A stretch of 64,000 bases of DNA from Desulfuromonadaceae bacterium (GCA_028683855.1 JAQUHA010000002.1:62001-126000), one strand, 5' to 3'; positions 51,163 to 61,072 are shown, numbered from the stretch's first letter. The notes: generated by a model not told the origin, from the sequence alone. Translations and numbers: made by a program.

Positions 51163-52194
51163 ATGCAAAAGATCAACTCATCGCTGTTGTTAAAAGGATT
51201 GCTTGTTGTTTCTCTCCTCTCCTGCGGAAGTCTGGTTTCTGCGGCTGAGCCTGAGGCAGAAAAAAATGCCGTAGCTACTGTAGCTCCGGTTGCTGAAGCT
51301 GCAGCAGTCGTCGCTCCTAAAGGGCCTGTTGCCGTGGTTAATGGTGTTGCCATTGATGCGGTTGAATTGCGTCGTGCAAAAAAAGTGATGTTGCGTGGTC
51401 AGCCTGTTCCGGAGGGGCAGGAGGCTGCTATTGATAAGCAGGCAGTCGATCAGTTGATTTCTGCAGAACTGCTCTATCAGGCTGCATCCAAAGAGGAGAT
51501 AAAGGATCTGGACAAGCAGATTGATGCCAAACTGACTCAGGGTAAATCACGTTTTAAGGATGAAGAGGACTTTAAGAAAGCTATCAAGGATCTTGAGATG
51601 GATGAGAACGCTCTGCGTGAGTATACCCGCCGCGATCTCCTGATTTCACATTTCGTTGAATCCGCTTTTGTGTCGAAGGTTACAGTCACGGAAGATGAAA
51701 TACGTGCATTCTATGACCAGAATCAGGATAAATTCAAACAGAATGAAACGGTTAAAGCAAGTCATATCCTCATAGGTGTTGATGCAAAGGCGACCGCTGA
51801 AGAGAAGACAAAAGCGCGGAAAAAAGCTGAGAAACTTCAGAAAGAGGTTGCAGCAGGTGCTGACTTTGCTGCAGTAGCAAAAGAGAACTCGACCTGTCCA
51901 AGCGCAAAGCAGGGTGGAGACCTTGGCTTCTTCGGAAAAGGGCAGATGGTGCAGGCTTTTGAGAAAGCGGCTTTTGACCTTAAAACAAACGAAATCAGTT
52001 CGGTTGTTGAAACGCCGTTTGGATATCACGTTATCAAACTGACGGATAGAAAAGTAGCTGCCCCTGTTGAATATAAAGATACTAAAGCGAAGATTGAAGA
52101 GTTTTTAAAGGGGCAGAAGATCAATGAGACTATTCAGAAATATATCGCAGACACCAAGAAAACTGCGAAAATAGATATACTGCTTAAACAATAA
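51163..52194 (+). CDS. PpiC/SurA-type periplasmic peptidyl-prolyl isomerase
   Basis: A 343-aa exported parvulin that assists folding of secreted and outer-membrane proteins. Signal peptide to about residue 27 (SGSLVSAAEP), an Ala/Val/Pro-rich linker, a SurA_N-like helical domain (residues ~55-190) and a PPIC parvulin domain (VKASHILIGVDAKATAEEKT, FAAVAKENSTCPSAKQGGDL, VETPFGYHVIKLTD). ATG 51163 with AAAGGAG upstream gives the signal peptide; the frame is open to 51079. A terminator follows. Confidence 0.87.
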   Translation: MQKINSSLLLKGLLVVSLLSCGSLVSAAEPEAEKNAVATVAPVAEAAAVVAPKGPVAVVNGVAIDAVELRRAKKVMLRGQPVPEGQEAAIDKQAVDQLISAELLYQAASKEEIKDLDKQIDAKLTQGKSRFKDEEDFKKAIKDLEMDENALREYTRRDLLISHFVESAFVSKVTVTEDEIRAFYDQNQDKFKQNETVKASHILIGVDAKATAEEKTKARKKAEKLQKEVAAGADFAAVAKENSTCPSAKQGGDLGFFGKGQMVQAFEKAAFDLKTNEISSVVETPFGYHVIKLTDRKVAAPVEYKDTKAKIEEFLKGQKINETIQKYIADTKKTAKIDILLKQ

Positions 52195-52221
52195 GATAGA
52201 AAACAGCTCTCCGCAGAATTT

Positions 52222-52264
52222 AATGGCTGCCAGAATTGATTCTGACAGCCATTATTTGTTTCTT
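52222..52264 (+). terminator. Intrinsic terminator of the parvulin gene
   Basis: AATGGCTGCCAGAAT pairs with ATTCTGACAGCCATT (one mismatch) around a TG loop, then a T-rich tail. Confidence 0.8.
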
Positions 52265-52391
52265 AATTTAATTTATTTCTATCGATTGATGTTATATGAT
52301 AAGAATAACGATGTTCTGTATATCGCTTGATTCCCCTTTTAGTGGGCTGCATAACTCACAAACATACTGATTGAATGTTACGGAGGTTACT

Positions 52392-53549
52392 ATGTCTGCT
52401 TATGAATTGCGTAAATTTGTTGCGCCTGAAATAGTTTTCGGAGTCGGGGCGATTGATCGTGTAGGGCAGTATGCGGCGCTATACGGAGCAAAAAGAGCTT
52501 TTGTGGTAAGCGACCCGGGTGTTGTTGCCGCAGGGTGGACAGGTCGTGTGCTTGCCTGTCTGGAAGAGGTTGGTCTGCAGTACTCCCTCTTTACGGACGT
52601 TTCGTCCAATCCGCGTGCGGAAGAGGTTATGGCAGGAGCCGAACTTCATCGACTTAACAGGTGTGACCTTATCATTGCCGTTGGGGGCGGAAGTGCTATG
52701 GATTGCGCCAAAGGTATCGGTATTGTCGTCTCAAACTCAGGCTCAATACTAGATTATGAGGGGATTGACAGAATTACACTCCCGATGCCGCCGTTAATAT
52801 GTATTCCTACTACGGCTGGTACTTCAGCTGATGTTTCCCAGTTTACAATCATTACCGACAGGAAAAAACGCTCTAAAATAGCCATCATAAGCAAAGCTGT
52901 CGTGCCGGATGTTGCCATAATAGATCCACAGACCCTGACTACGATGAGCCCATATCTTACCGCCTGTACCGGGATGGATGCGCTGGTACACGCAATTGAA
53001 GCTTACGTCTCCAACGCCTGTTCCCCGTTGACGGATCTACACGCTCTTGAGGCAATACGCCTGATTAGTGCGAATTTACTACCTTCAATAGCCTCGTCCG
53101 ATAATATTGAGCATCGCAGTCAGATGATGCTGGGGAGCCTTGAGGCAGGTCTGGCATTCTCCAATGCGAGTCTTGGAGCTGTTCATGCGATGGCTCACAG
53201 CCTTGGCGGATACCTGGATCTGCCGCATGGTGAATGTAATGCAATGCTGTTGGAGCACGTGGTCTCCTTTAACTACTCTGAGGTAGGGGAGCGATACGGT
53301 AATGTCGGCAGGGCTCTCGGTCTGGAAGTAGATAAAATGGGGGCTTCAGAAATTAATAAAGCTGTTTTCGGTAAAATAAGGGAGTTAAGAATTGATTCTG
53401 GAATCGATGGTGGCCTTGAGGCTCGTGGGGTTCGGGTTTCCGACATATCAGATCTTGCGCAGAATGCGATTCAGGATGCCTGCATGGCGACAAATCCTCG
53501 TAACGCTGTAAAGCGCGATCTGGAAGTTATATTTGAAGAGGCGCTCTGA
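52392..53549 (+). CDS. Iron-containing (group III) alcohol dehydrogenase
   Basis: A 385-aa NAD(P)-dependent dehydrogenase: the coenzyme loop AVGGGSAMDCAKGIGI, IPTTAGTSADVSQFTII, and the metal-binding region TGMDALVHAIEAYVS, then AMAHSLGGYLDLPHGECNAM (Asp and His ligands). Likely reduces or oxidises a small alcohol or aldehyde; substrate unknown. ATG 52392 follows GGAGG; the in-frame upstream ATG at 52371 lacks a site. Its stop is 2 bp before a histidine kinase gene, so the enzyme and sensor are probably cotranslated. Confidence 0.9.
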   Translation: MSAYELRKFVAPEIVFGVGAIDRVGQYAALYGAKRAFVVSDPGVVAAGWTGRVLACLEEVGLQYSLFTDVSSNPRAEEVMAGAELHRLNRCDLIIAVGGGSAMDCAKGIGIVVSNSGSILDYEGIDRITLPMPPLICIPTTAGTSADVSQFTIITDRKKRSKIAIISKAVVPDVAIIDPQTLTTMSPYLTACTGMDALVHAIEAYVSNACSPLTDLHALEAIRLISANLLPSIASSDNIEHRSQMMLGSLEAGLAFSNASLGAVHAMAHSLGGYLDLPHGECNAMLLEHVVSFNYSEVGERYGNVGRALGLEVDKMGASEINKAVFGKIRELRIDSGIDGGLEARGVRVSDISDLAQNAIQDACMATNPRNAVKRDLEVIFEEAL

Positions 53550-53551
53550 TA

Positions 53552-55150
53552 ATGGAAGGTGATTGGCAAAAACAGAGGGAGGGTATCATCGGTCTTGGAA
53601 TCACTTCCGGTCGCCGAAGTTATTTTCCGGAGCTGCAGCGTAACAATGCTGATCTTGAGCGTTTTCGCACACTGCTGGATTGCAGCAGTGAAGCTATTTT
53701 TCTTATAAAGCCTGATGACGGGGCGCTGCTTGACTGCAATGAAACCGCCTGTCGTATGGCTGGATTCAGGCGCGAAGAGCTGGTTAAACACGCAATTACA
53801 GAATTTATCACCGATAGTGCTTTAACTCTTCTGGACAAAATTCACAGGCTTGGTGAGGGTGAGCATCTTACTGTCCGATCGGATTTCTCCCCACTTTCCG
53901 GAGAAAAAATCCCGATAGAGTTTACCTGCAGCGGAGCAATGTTTCAGGGCGAACTGCTTGGCGTTACTGTAATCAGAGAGATAAGTGACAGACTCGTGCT
54001 TGAAGCACAGCTCCTCCAGCAGCAGAAATTGGAGAGTGTCGGTCTGCTGGTGGGGGGAATTGCGCACGATTTCAACAATCTCCTCGCACCGATTTTTGTT
54101 TACTCGGAAATGATCCGCAATCGTTTTCCAGAGGGTGATGTTAACCAGAAACAGGCTTCTGCCATTAACCAATCAGCGAGTAAGGCAAAAGAGCTGATAA
54201 AACAACTGCTTACTTTCAGCCGCAAGCAGGAGCTTGAGGTTAAGCAGATTGATCTGAATGAAATAATTACCGCCTTCAGCGAAATACTTCGTCGCACAAT
54301 TCGAGAAAATGTCATTATAAACACCTCTCTTGATAGCGAAAGCTGTCAGATTATTGCAGATCGTACCCAGATTGAGCAGATACTCCTGAATCTTGTCGTG
54401 AATGCCCAGGACGCCATTACAGGTAATGGCAGAATAACAATAGGTACAGCTCAAGTGATGCTTGATGATGAATATTGTGCAATTCACCCAGGGAGCAGAC
54501 CAGCTGCGTATATCATGCTGACAGTGAGTGACAACGGCTGCGGGATGGATAATAAAACGCTTGAGCATATATTTGAACCGTTTTTCAGTACTAAAGCTCT
54601 TGGTAGCGGGACAGGTCTTGGTCTTTCCACTGTATACGGAATTGTCAGGCAGCATGATGGCATGGTCAACGTGCAGAGCACCCCCGGCAACGGAACGAGT
54701 TTCATTATTTATCTGCCAAAAGCAAAAATTGATCATGAGGTAACCAACAGTTCCGAAATCTCTGACACAGAGAGAGTAACTGCTGCTTCCGCCACGATAC
54801 TTCTGGTTGAAGATAATGAAATGGTTATGGATATGACGCGTGAACTTCTTGAAAGTTGCGGTTACACCGTGCTCTCGGCATGGCTGCCTGAAGAGGCTCT
54901 TGTCATAGCACTCCGCGACCCTGGGAGGATTGATCTGCTATTGTCCGATGTTGTAATGCCTCAGATGAGCGGACCTGAACTATACCAGAGGCTTAAAGAT
55001 GTTATTCCTGATCTTAAAGTAATCTATATGTCAGGTTATACAAACAACGTGGTTGTGCATAAAGGTGCGCTTGATGAAGCTGCTGTTTTTATTGCAAAAC
55101 CATTCACTTCAGCAACTCTGCTCGCTCATGTATCCAGAATTCTTGAATAG
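53552..55150 (+). CDS. PAS-histidine kinase-receiver hybrid sensor
   Basis: A 532-aa soluble hybrid kinase: PAS domain (about residues 35-145; LLDCSSEAIFLIKPDDGALL), HisKA with H-box GGIAHDFNNLLAPIF (phospho-His about residue 172), HATPase (NAQDAI, DNGCGMD, GTGLGLSTVYGIVRQHDG), and a C-terminal receiver (ILLVEDNEMVMDMTRELLES, DLLLSDVVMPQMSGPEL, FIAKPFTSATLL). Cytosolic, no TM. The ATG is 2 bp after the alcohol dehydrogenase stop. Confidence 0.9.
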   Translation: MEGDWQKQREGIIGLGITSGRRSYFPELQRNNADLERFRTLLDCSSEAIFLIKPDDGALLDCNETACRMAGFRREELVKHAITEFITDSALTLLDKIHRLGEGEHLTVRSDFSPLSGEKIPIEFTCSGAMFQGELLGVTVIREISDRLVLEAQLLQQQKLESVGLLVGGIAHDFNNLLAPIFVYSEMIRNRFPEGDVNQKQASAINQSASKAKELIKQLLTFSRKQELEVKQIDLNEIITAFSEILRRTIRENVIINTSLDSESCQIIADRTQIEQILLNLVVNAQDAITGNGRITIGTAQVMLDDEYCAIHPGSRPAAYIMLTVSDNGCGMDNKTLEHIFEPFFSTKALGSGTGLGLSTVYGIVRQHDGMVNVQSTPGNGTSFIIYLPKAKIDHEVTNSSEISDTERVTAASATILLVEDNEMVMDMTRELLESCGYTVLSAWLPEEALVIALRDPGRIDLLLSDVVMPQMSGPELYQRLKDVIPDLKVIYMSGYTNNVVVHKGALDEAAVFIAKPFTSATLLAHVSRILE

Positions 55151-55256
55151 ATAGCATTAAACCTGATAACTGAACTGCTATTTGCTTGATTTAATTGTAG
55201 CTCTCTTGTTATTGTCCCCTCTCTTGATAGCCAATTATAGAAAGCGGAGTCAGATG

Positions 55257-58118
55257 ATGTCTAAATGCAGGCACATTTTAAAATACCTTCTCCATCTTGC
55301 CCCGGTTTTCTCACTGTTTCTGCTGATAACTCAGGTTACTCCGGTATATGCTGCTGCCAAAGTGCCTCAAATTCTGGTGCTTAACTCTTACAACATGGGG
55401 TATGACTGGTCAGAAGATGAGATGAAGGGGGTGAGGAGCGGATTTTCCAGGCTATTTCCAAGAGTGGATTTCTTTATTGAACATCTCGATACGAAGAAGT
55501 TTCACTATAAACTGCACTTCCCCAAACTTGCCGACCTGCTTGAATCAAAATATTCGACTCGTAAAATTGATGTAATCGTGGCGATGGATAATGCAGCCCT
55601 TGAATTTGCTACCCGCTACAGGAAGCGGATATCCCCCGGCACTCCGCTGGTTTTTTGCGGTATCAACGACTATAAACCTTCAATGATTGCAGGTGAAACA
55701 GCTATCAGCGGAGTCGCAGAAAACCACGATTTTATCGGGACTCTTAAGATGGCACTTCAACTTCATCCGGAATCCCGTGACGTAACGGTTATTCATGACT
55801 TTACAGACACCGGCATTGCCATTCGTCAGGAGCTTATAGAGATAGCAAACCGCCTTCCCGGGATCAAGCTTCATTTTATGGATGAAATGCCGCTTGAGGA
55901 GACGATCCAGAAACTGAAGCTGATACCTTCTGATTATCTGGTGCTTATGCTCTCATATACGGTTGAAAAGGGGGGGAGGACTTTCAGCCATTCTGAAGCG
56001 GCTCGTCTGGTAAGCGGTGCAAGTCCGGTTCCGGTCTACTCTGTATATGCTGAACAGCTGGGGAGCGGCGTTGTCGGTGGTCAAATGATGAAAGGGGAGA
56101 CGCAGGGGCTTAAAGCCGCCGAGATTGCATCACGGATTATTGCCGGCGAACCGCCCGAAAAAATTCCGGTTTTTACCTCTGACCTTTCTCAGCCGTCATT
56201 TGATTACTCTGCTATGAAGAGATTTGGCATAAGACCGGCGGCTCTCCCGCCAGATGTTGTGCTGATTAATAAACCCCCTTCAACTTTTGCAATAAACAAA
56301 AAAATCGTCTGGACTGTCTCCCTGATCACACTTTTTTCTGCAGTTGGCATGACGGTACTAATTATAAATATTCGTAAACGGAAACTGTCTGAAAAGATGC
56401 TTTGCCGCAAAATTGAAGAGTATCAGGAGTCTCAGGAAGAGTTGCAGCAGGTGGAAGAGATGCTCCGGTCGCAGGTTGACGAATATATGCAGACGCAGGA
56501 TGAACTGCAGGCGACTGATGAGATGCTGCGGGAGCAGATTGAAGAACATCTCAAAACTCATGACCAGCTGCTGGCAACCGAGGAGATGCTGAGGGTGCAG
56601 TTGGCTGTAACCGAAGAGAGTTCACAGAAGTTCAAGGCTGTTTTTGAATATTCACCCATTACAGTTGTACTTACGACCCTGCCGGAGGGGACATTCTGTG
56701 AAGTGAATCAGACTTTCATTGATATGTTCGGATACACGAGAGAGGAGGCGGTTGGTAAAACCACACTTGAACTGGGTGTCTGGCAGCAGGAGTCTGATAG
56801 AAACGATTATATAAGCCTTATGAAAAGCGATATTCACGTCCACAACTTTGAAGCTGAAATGCTTCGTAAAAGTGGCGAGCGATTTACTGTGCTTATCTCT
56901 GGTGCATTTCTGGAGATAGATGGCAAACCATCGCTTCTGAGCGCCATAATGGATGTTACAGAGCAGAGGAGGCTGCAGGGGCAGCTGCATCAATCGCAGA
57001 AGATGGATGTGGTAGGTCAGCTGGCTGGTGGAATTGCACATGATTTCAACAATATGCTTGCCGGTATCATGGCTGCTGCCGAACTTCTTAAAATGCGTCT
57101 GCCGGGCGATGTGAAGAACGGTAAAATGGTTGAAACAATTATAGAGGCAACGAAGCGCTCCGCTGATTTGATACGAGAGCTTTTAACATTCTCACGCAAA
57201 GGAAATTCGCTGCTGGAGACGGTGAATGTTCACGAAACCATAACTGCCGTTATGACTCTGCTGGAGCGTACAATTGATAAGCGTATTAAATTAATAGGAA
57301 AATTTGAAGATGGTGATCCCCTTGTTATGGGTGATCATACCCAGTTGCAGAACGCACTCCTCAATCTCGGAGTTAACGCCCGTGATGCCATGCCGGATGG
57401 CGGGAGGCTGGAATATACAACACAGATTAAAACTCTTGATGAATCTTCCTCCCGCTCACTCGGAATTCTGATTGCGCCCGGTCGTTATCTTGAGATTGCC
57501 GTATCTGACTCAGGAACCGGTATGTCGAGGGATATACTGGAACATATATTTGAACCTTTTTACACAACTAAAGATGTGGGTAAGGGAACCGGTCTCGGAT
57601 TGTCAGTTGTTTACGGGACTGTTCACAATCATGGTGGGGAGATTGCTGTTCAGAGTCAGCCTGGTGTCGGCTCAATATTCAGAATATACCTCCCGCTTGT
57701 TGACAAAGAGTTGATTGCGTCGGTTTCTATCGGTGAGGCTGTTACTGGCAGCGGAGGAATTCTTCTTGTGGATGACGAAGAGATTCTTCGCGAAATCGGA
57801 CGTGATATACTCGAAGATCTGGGTTATACGGTCTATCTGGCAGAAGACGGTGTGGATGCGCTTGAAGTTTATGACAGGCACAGGGGCGACATCTCATTGG
57901 TCATTCTGGATGTGATAATGCCAAGAATGGGTGGGAGAGAGGCGTTTATTAAGTTGCAGGAGGAATCTCCCGGTTTGAAGGTTCTGTTCTGTTCAGGATT
58001 CCACGGAGAAGGTACTGAAGAGGAGCTTTATAAAATAGGTGCCTGCAGTTTTATCCAGAAACCGTATAACCGTATTGATTTGAGTAGAGTTGTTGCGGAG
58101 GCTATAGGGGAGAGTTGA
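55257..58118 (+). CDS. Hybrid kinase with ABC-substrate-binding-type sensor domain
   Basis: A 953-aa membrane hybrid kinase. Signal segment (LHLAPVFSLFLLITQVTPVY), a periplasmic ABC_sub_bind-like domain (VPQILVLNSYNMGYDWSEDE, VVGGQMMKGETQGLKAAEIA), TM near 360, a coiled coil of three 21-residue repeats (QVDEYMQTQDELQATDEMLR), a PAS domain (FEYSPITVVLTTLPEG), HisKA with GGIAHDFNNMLAGI (His about 595), HATPase (DSGTGMS, GTGLGLSVVYGTVHNHGG) and a receiver (ILLVDDEEILREIGRDILED, FIQKPYNRID). ATG 55257 has GGAG 7 nt upstream. The 3' end overlaps the NtrC-type regulator start, so they form an operon. Confidence 0.86.
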   Translation: MSKCRHILKYLLHLAPVFSLFLLITQVTPVYAAAKVPQILVLNSYNMGYDWSEDEMKGVRSGFSRLFPRVDFFIEHLDTKKFHYKLHFPKLADLLESKYSTRKIDVIVAMDNAALEFATRYRKRISPGTPLVFCGINDYKPSMIAGETAISGVAENHDFIGTLKMALQLHPESRDVTVIHDFTDTGIAIRQELIEIANRLPGIKLHFMDEMPLEETIQKLKLIPSDYLVLMLSYTVEKGGRTFSHSEAARLVSGASPVPVYSVYAEQLGSGVVGGQMMKGETQGLKAAEIASRIIAGEPPEKIPVFTSDLSQPSFDYSAMKRFGIRPAALPPDVVLINKPPSTFAINKKIVWTVSLITLFSAVGMTVLIINIRKRKLSEKMLCRKIEEYQESQEELQQVEEMLRSQVDEYMQTQDELQATDEMLREQIEEHLKTHDQLLATEEMLRVQLAVTEESSQKFKAVFEYSPITVVLTTLPEGTFCEVNQTFIDMFGYTREEAVGKTTLELGVWQQESDRNDYISLMKSDIHVHNFEAEMLRKSGERFTVLISGAFLEIDGKPSLLSAIMDVTEQRRLQGQLHQSQKMDVVGQLAGGIAHDFNNMLAGIMAAAELLKMRLPGDVKNGKMVETIIEATKRSADLIRELLTFSRKGNSLLETVNVHETITAVMTLLERTIDKRIKLIGKFEDGDPLVMGDHTQLQNALLNLGVNARDAMPDGGRLEYTTQIKTLDESSSRSLGILIAPGRYLEIAVSDSGTGMSRDILEHIFEPFYTTKDVGKGTGLGLSVVYGTVHNHGGEIAVQSQPGVGSIFRIYLPLVDKELIASVSIGEAVTGSGGILLVDDEEILREIGRDILEDLGYTVYLAEDGVDALEVYDRHRGDISLVILDVIMPRMGGREAFIKLQEESPGLKVLFCSGFHGEGTEEELYKIGACSFIQKPYNRIDLSRVVAEAIGES

Positions 58119-59521
58119 AAAATCAGACTATAAAACCAACTGTTCTTGTAGTGGATGATGAACTATATGTCAGGGAGTCGCTTACGGCTTACCTCGATGA
58201 TATCGGTTTCTCTGTTCTTGAGGCAAAAAACGGTGAAGCAGGTCTTGAACTCTTTAAAAGCAGACGACCTGATATTGTTCTGACAGATCTTCGTATGCCG
58301 GTTATGGATGGTTTTGCTCTGTTAGAGGCTGTTTCAGCCCTCGATGAATATACCCCTATTGTAGTCGTCTCAGGTGTTGGTGCTCTGAATGAAGCGGTGC
58401 GGGCGATGAGACTCGGAGCCTGGGATTACCTTTCAAAGCCGATCGGTAATTTTGAAGAGTTGCAGATTACCCTTGAAGGCTGTCTTGAACGGGCCAGGAT
58501 CAGGAAAGAGCTTGACCGGCTCCGTAGACATCTCTCCGACGGCACGCTGGATGATGAGAGCGCATTCAGCAGGATTATCACCGCATCACCCAGAATGCGT
58601 GCAATTTTCCTCTATCTCGAATCTGTTGCGCCGTCACGTCATCCGGTACTTGTCACCGGTGAAACAGGGACAGGAAAAGAGCTTATCGCTCGTGCAGTTC
58701 ACGATCTCAGCGGGGTTTCCGGCCCCTTTGTTGCGATTAACCTGGCTGGACTCGACGACAGTATGTTCAGCGATACCCTGTTCGGGCATCAGCGCGGTGC
58801 TTTTACAGGTGCTGAACAGGTTAGAGAGGGGTTTATAGGGCAGGCAGCGGGTGGTACGCTTTTCCTTGATGAAATAGGTGATCTCTCACAGGCATCTCAG
58901 GTTAAGCTGCTCCGGTTGCTGCAGGGGGGTGAGTATACCCCCCTTGGATCAGACAAACTCTTGAAGAGTGATGCGCGGATTATCTCTGCAACCCATGCCG
59001 ACTTGAAATCTAAAATGGATCAGGGGATTTTCAGGCAAGATCTATATTATCGCCTCTGCAGTCATCGCGTAGAGTTGCCACCTCTTCGCGACCGTCCTGA
59101 AGACCTCCCTCTTCTTGTAAAGCATTTTCTGGAGAAGGCGGCTGCCGATTTGAATAAACCCACCCCCTTTGCTCCCGCCGAACTTGAGAGGTATCTCGCT
59201 GCCTATCGCTTTCCAGGTAATATCCGTGAGTTGGAGTCGCTGCTTCATGACACGGTAGCACGTTCTGACAGCCGCATACTCTCTCTTGAATCCATCGTTT
59301 CATCGATAGGTGGCGATCTGCAAAGTTCCGGTGCGTTAACTCCACCTCGCAAGAGCTGTCTTGTATGCCCCTTTACCGATAAATTTCCGACACTCAAAGA
59401 GGCTGAGAATTTATTGTTAGCGGAAGCCTTAAATCTTGCCGGCAACAACCAGCGGCTGGCAGCTGCATATCTTGGTATATCCAGGCAGGCACTTAACAAG
59501 CGACTGTCCAGGGGTGTATAG
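58115..59521 (+). CDS. NtrC-family sigma-54 response regulator
   Basis: A 468-aa activator: receiver domain (LVVDDELYVRESLTAYLDDI, DIVLTDLRMPVMDGF), AAA+ domain with Walker A GETGTGKE (about residue 185), sigma-54 contact loop GAFTGA (about 228) and LFLDEIGD, and a C-terminal Fis-type helix-turn-helix (NLAGNNQRLAAAYLGISRQA). TTG 58115 overlaps the preceding kinase's TGA, so kinase and regulator form a two-component pair. A sigma-54 promoter with an upstream palindrome is next downstream and is a likely target. Confidence 0.9.
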   Translation: MKNQTIKPTVLVVDDELYVRESLTAYLDDIGFSVLEAKNGEAGLELFKSRRPDIVLTDLRMPVMDGFALLEAVSALDEYTPIVVVSGVGALNEAVRAMRLGAWDYLSKPIGNFEELQITLEGCLERARIRKELDRLRRHLSDGTLDDESAFSRIITASPRMRAIFLYLESVAPSRHPVLVTGETGTGKELIARAVHDLSGVSGPFVAINLAGLDDSMFSDTLFGHQRGAFTGAEQVREGFIGQAAGGTLFLDEIGDLSQASQVKLLRLLQGGEYTPLGSDKLLKSDARIISATHADLKSKMDQGIFRQDLYYRLCSHRVELPPLRDRPEDLPLLVKHFLEKAAADLNKPTPFAPAELERYLAAYRFPGNIRELESLLHDTVARSDSRILSLESIVSSIGGDLQSSGALTPPRKSCLVCPFTDKFPTLKEAENLLLAEALNLAGNNQRLAAAYLGISRQALNKRLSRGV

Positions 59522-59625
59522 ATAAATTTCGCCTGATACATACCAAACAGAAATTTCTGGCATCCTTTCTGCCTTTTGCACATCTCCTCTCCGTTTATAC
59601 AGTCATAAATCCCTATGTTGCCATA

Positions 59626-59657
59626 GCGACAAAAGTTGCACCTGCAATTTCTGTCGC
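59626..59657. promoter_or_regulatory. Interrupted palindrome, candidate enhancer site
   Basis: GCGACAAAAGTTGCA and TGCAATTTCTGTCGC form a 32-bp inverted repeat (two mismatches), centred about 150 bp upstream of the next gene's -24 element, the usual place for a sigma-54 activator site. A further TGTCGC half-site lies at 59721-59726. Confidence 0.6.
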
Positions 59658-59790
59658 AAGCTTCTGATAAACCTGCAAGAGCAGGATGTTCTGTTATCTC
59701 TGCTTCCACCTGTCAACTTATGTCGCTAGTCTATTGTTTTATCTCCCCTTCTAACTATTCGAAACAATTGAGAAATAATACAGATCCTCT

Positions 59791-59807
59791 CTGGCACAAT
59801 CTCTGCT
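59791..59807 (+). promoter_or_regulatory. Sigma-54 (-24/-12) promoter of the kinase/receiver/GGDEF-EAL operon
   Basis: CTGGCACAATCTCTGCT; GG and GC are 10 nt apart. The start codon of the next gene is about 60 bp downstream. The rest of the 345-bp gap 59522-59866 is non-coding; apart from this promoter and the upstream palindrome nothing else was recognised. Confidence 0.75.
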
Positions 59808-59866
59808 GACTGTTTCTTTAGCTGGCAGGTAACTTCTATGCACCGTAGTCGAGGAGATAAACTCAG

Positions 59867-61072
59867 ATGGAATATCATCACAGACTGATAGACATAATAA
59901 ATTCTCTCCCTGATGCGACCCTGGCAATAAACAGGGGTGGTTGTGTAATTGCCTGGAACAGGTCTATGGAGGAGCTTACCGGGGTTGATGCCGACGCAAT
60001 AATGGGTCGCGATAATTATGAACACTCTTTTGTGTTTTACGGTGAACGTCGCCCGATTCTGCTCGATTTGGCTATAAATCCTGATCCCGAACAAGAGCGC
60101 AAATATGAATTTTTCAAGCGCACCGGAGATAAGCTGGAGGCGGAAAAATTTATTCCGAAATTCCGGGCTGGCGGTCTGTACGTATGGGCTACAGCTCGCT
60201 GTCTGCTGGATTCAGATGGCAAGGTGATAGGTGCAATTGAAACAGTTCGCGATATTACCGAACGTAAAAGGCTGCAGGAAATAATTATGCAGACTGAGAA
60301 GATGATTATGATAGGTGGGCTGACTGCCGGTATGGCACATGAGATAAACAACCCGCTTGGTGCAATTATGCAGAATGCCCAGAATATTGAACGCCGCATC
60401 TCTGGCGAGATTCCTGCCAATTTGAAAGCTGCAGCTGAAGTCGGGGTTACTCTTGATCTGGTACGCTCCTACATGGAGAAACGGGGCATTTTTGATTTTA
60501 TCGGACATATCAGAAATTCAGGGATGAGAGCATCGGAAATAATATCTAATATGCTTCATTTCAGTAATAGTGCCGAGTTAACCGTTGAACTGACAGATAT
60601 TTCGGAACTTTTAGACAGAGTTCTGGAGCTTGCTGCCAGTGATTACGGGATGAAGAAAAAATATAATTTCAAGGGTATTGAAATTCGCCGGGAGTTTGCC
60701 GCAGAACTCCCTCTTGTGCCCGTTGTAGTGGCGGACATGGAGCAGGCGCTGTTGAACATAATAAAAAATGCTGCACAGGCGATATATGCCGCAGATATCA
60801 AGCGCCACCCTGTTATTAACCTTAGAACGTCGCTTGTAAATGAGATGCTGGTTATTGAGATTGAGGATAACGGTTCGGGGATGTCTGAGTCCACGAGGTT
60901 GAGAGTGTTTGAACCCTTTTTCTCAACAAAAGAGGTTGGTGTCGGTATCGGTCTCGGGATGTCTGTTGTCTATGCGATAGTGACAAAAAACCACAACGGC
61001 AGAATTGAGGTCACTTCACAACAGGGTGAGGGGAGCTGCTTCAGAATAATGCTCCCCCTGGATGGAGTTTGA
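59867..61072 (+). CDS. PAS histidine kinase
   Basis: A 401-aa soluble kinase: PAS domain (about residues 5-125; NSLPDATLAINRGGCVIAWN), HisKA with MAHEINNPLGAIMQN (His about residue 158), HATPase (NIIKNAAQAI, DNGSGMS, GVGIGLGMSVVYAIVTKN). ATG 59867 follows AGGAGAT. Translationally coupled to a receiver gene that overlaps its stop. Driven by the sigma-54 promoter upstream. Confidence 0.88.
   Translation: MEYHHRLIDIINSLPDATLAINRGGCVIAWNRSMEELTGVDADAIMGRDNYEHSFVFYGERRPILLDLAINPDPEQERKYEFFKRTGDKLEAEKFIPKFRAGGLYVWATARCLLDSDGKVIGAIETVRDITERKRLQEIIMQTEKMIMIGGLTAGMAHEINNPLGAIMQNAQNIERRISGEIPANLKAAAEVGVTLDLVRSYMEKRGIFDFIGHIRNSGMRASEIISNMLHFSNSAELTVELTDISELLDRVLELAASDYGMKKKYNFKGIEIRREFAAELPLVPVVVADMEQALLNIIKNAAQAIYAADIKRHPVINLRTSLVNEMLVIEIEDNGSGMSESTRLRVFEPFFSTKEVGVGIGLGMSVVYAIVTKNHNGRIEVTSQQGEGSCFRIMLPLDGV

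Noticed and set aside
59522..59866. tRNA or small protein gene in the 345-bp gap
   Set aside because: No cloverleaf or coding-like frame; the stretch is explained by the palindrome and the sigma-54 promoter.
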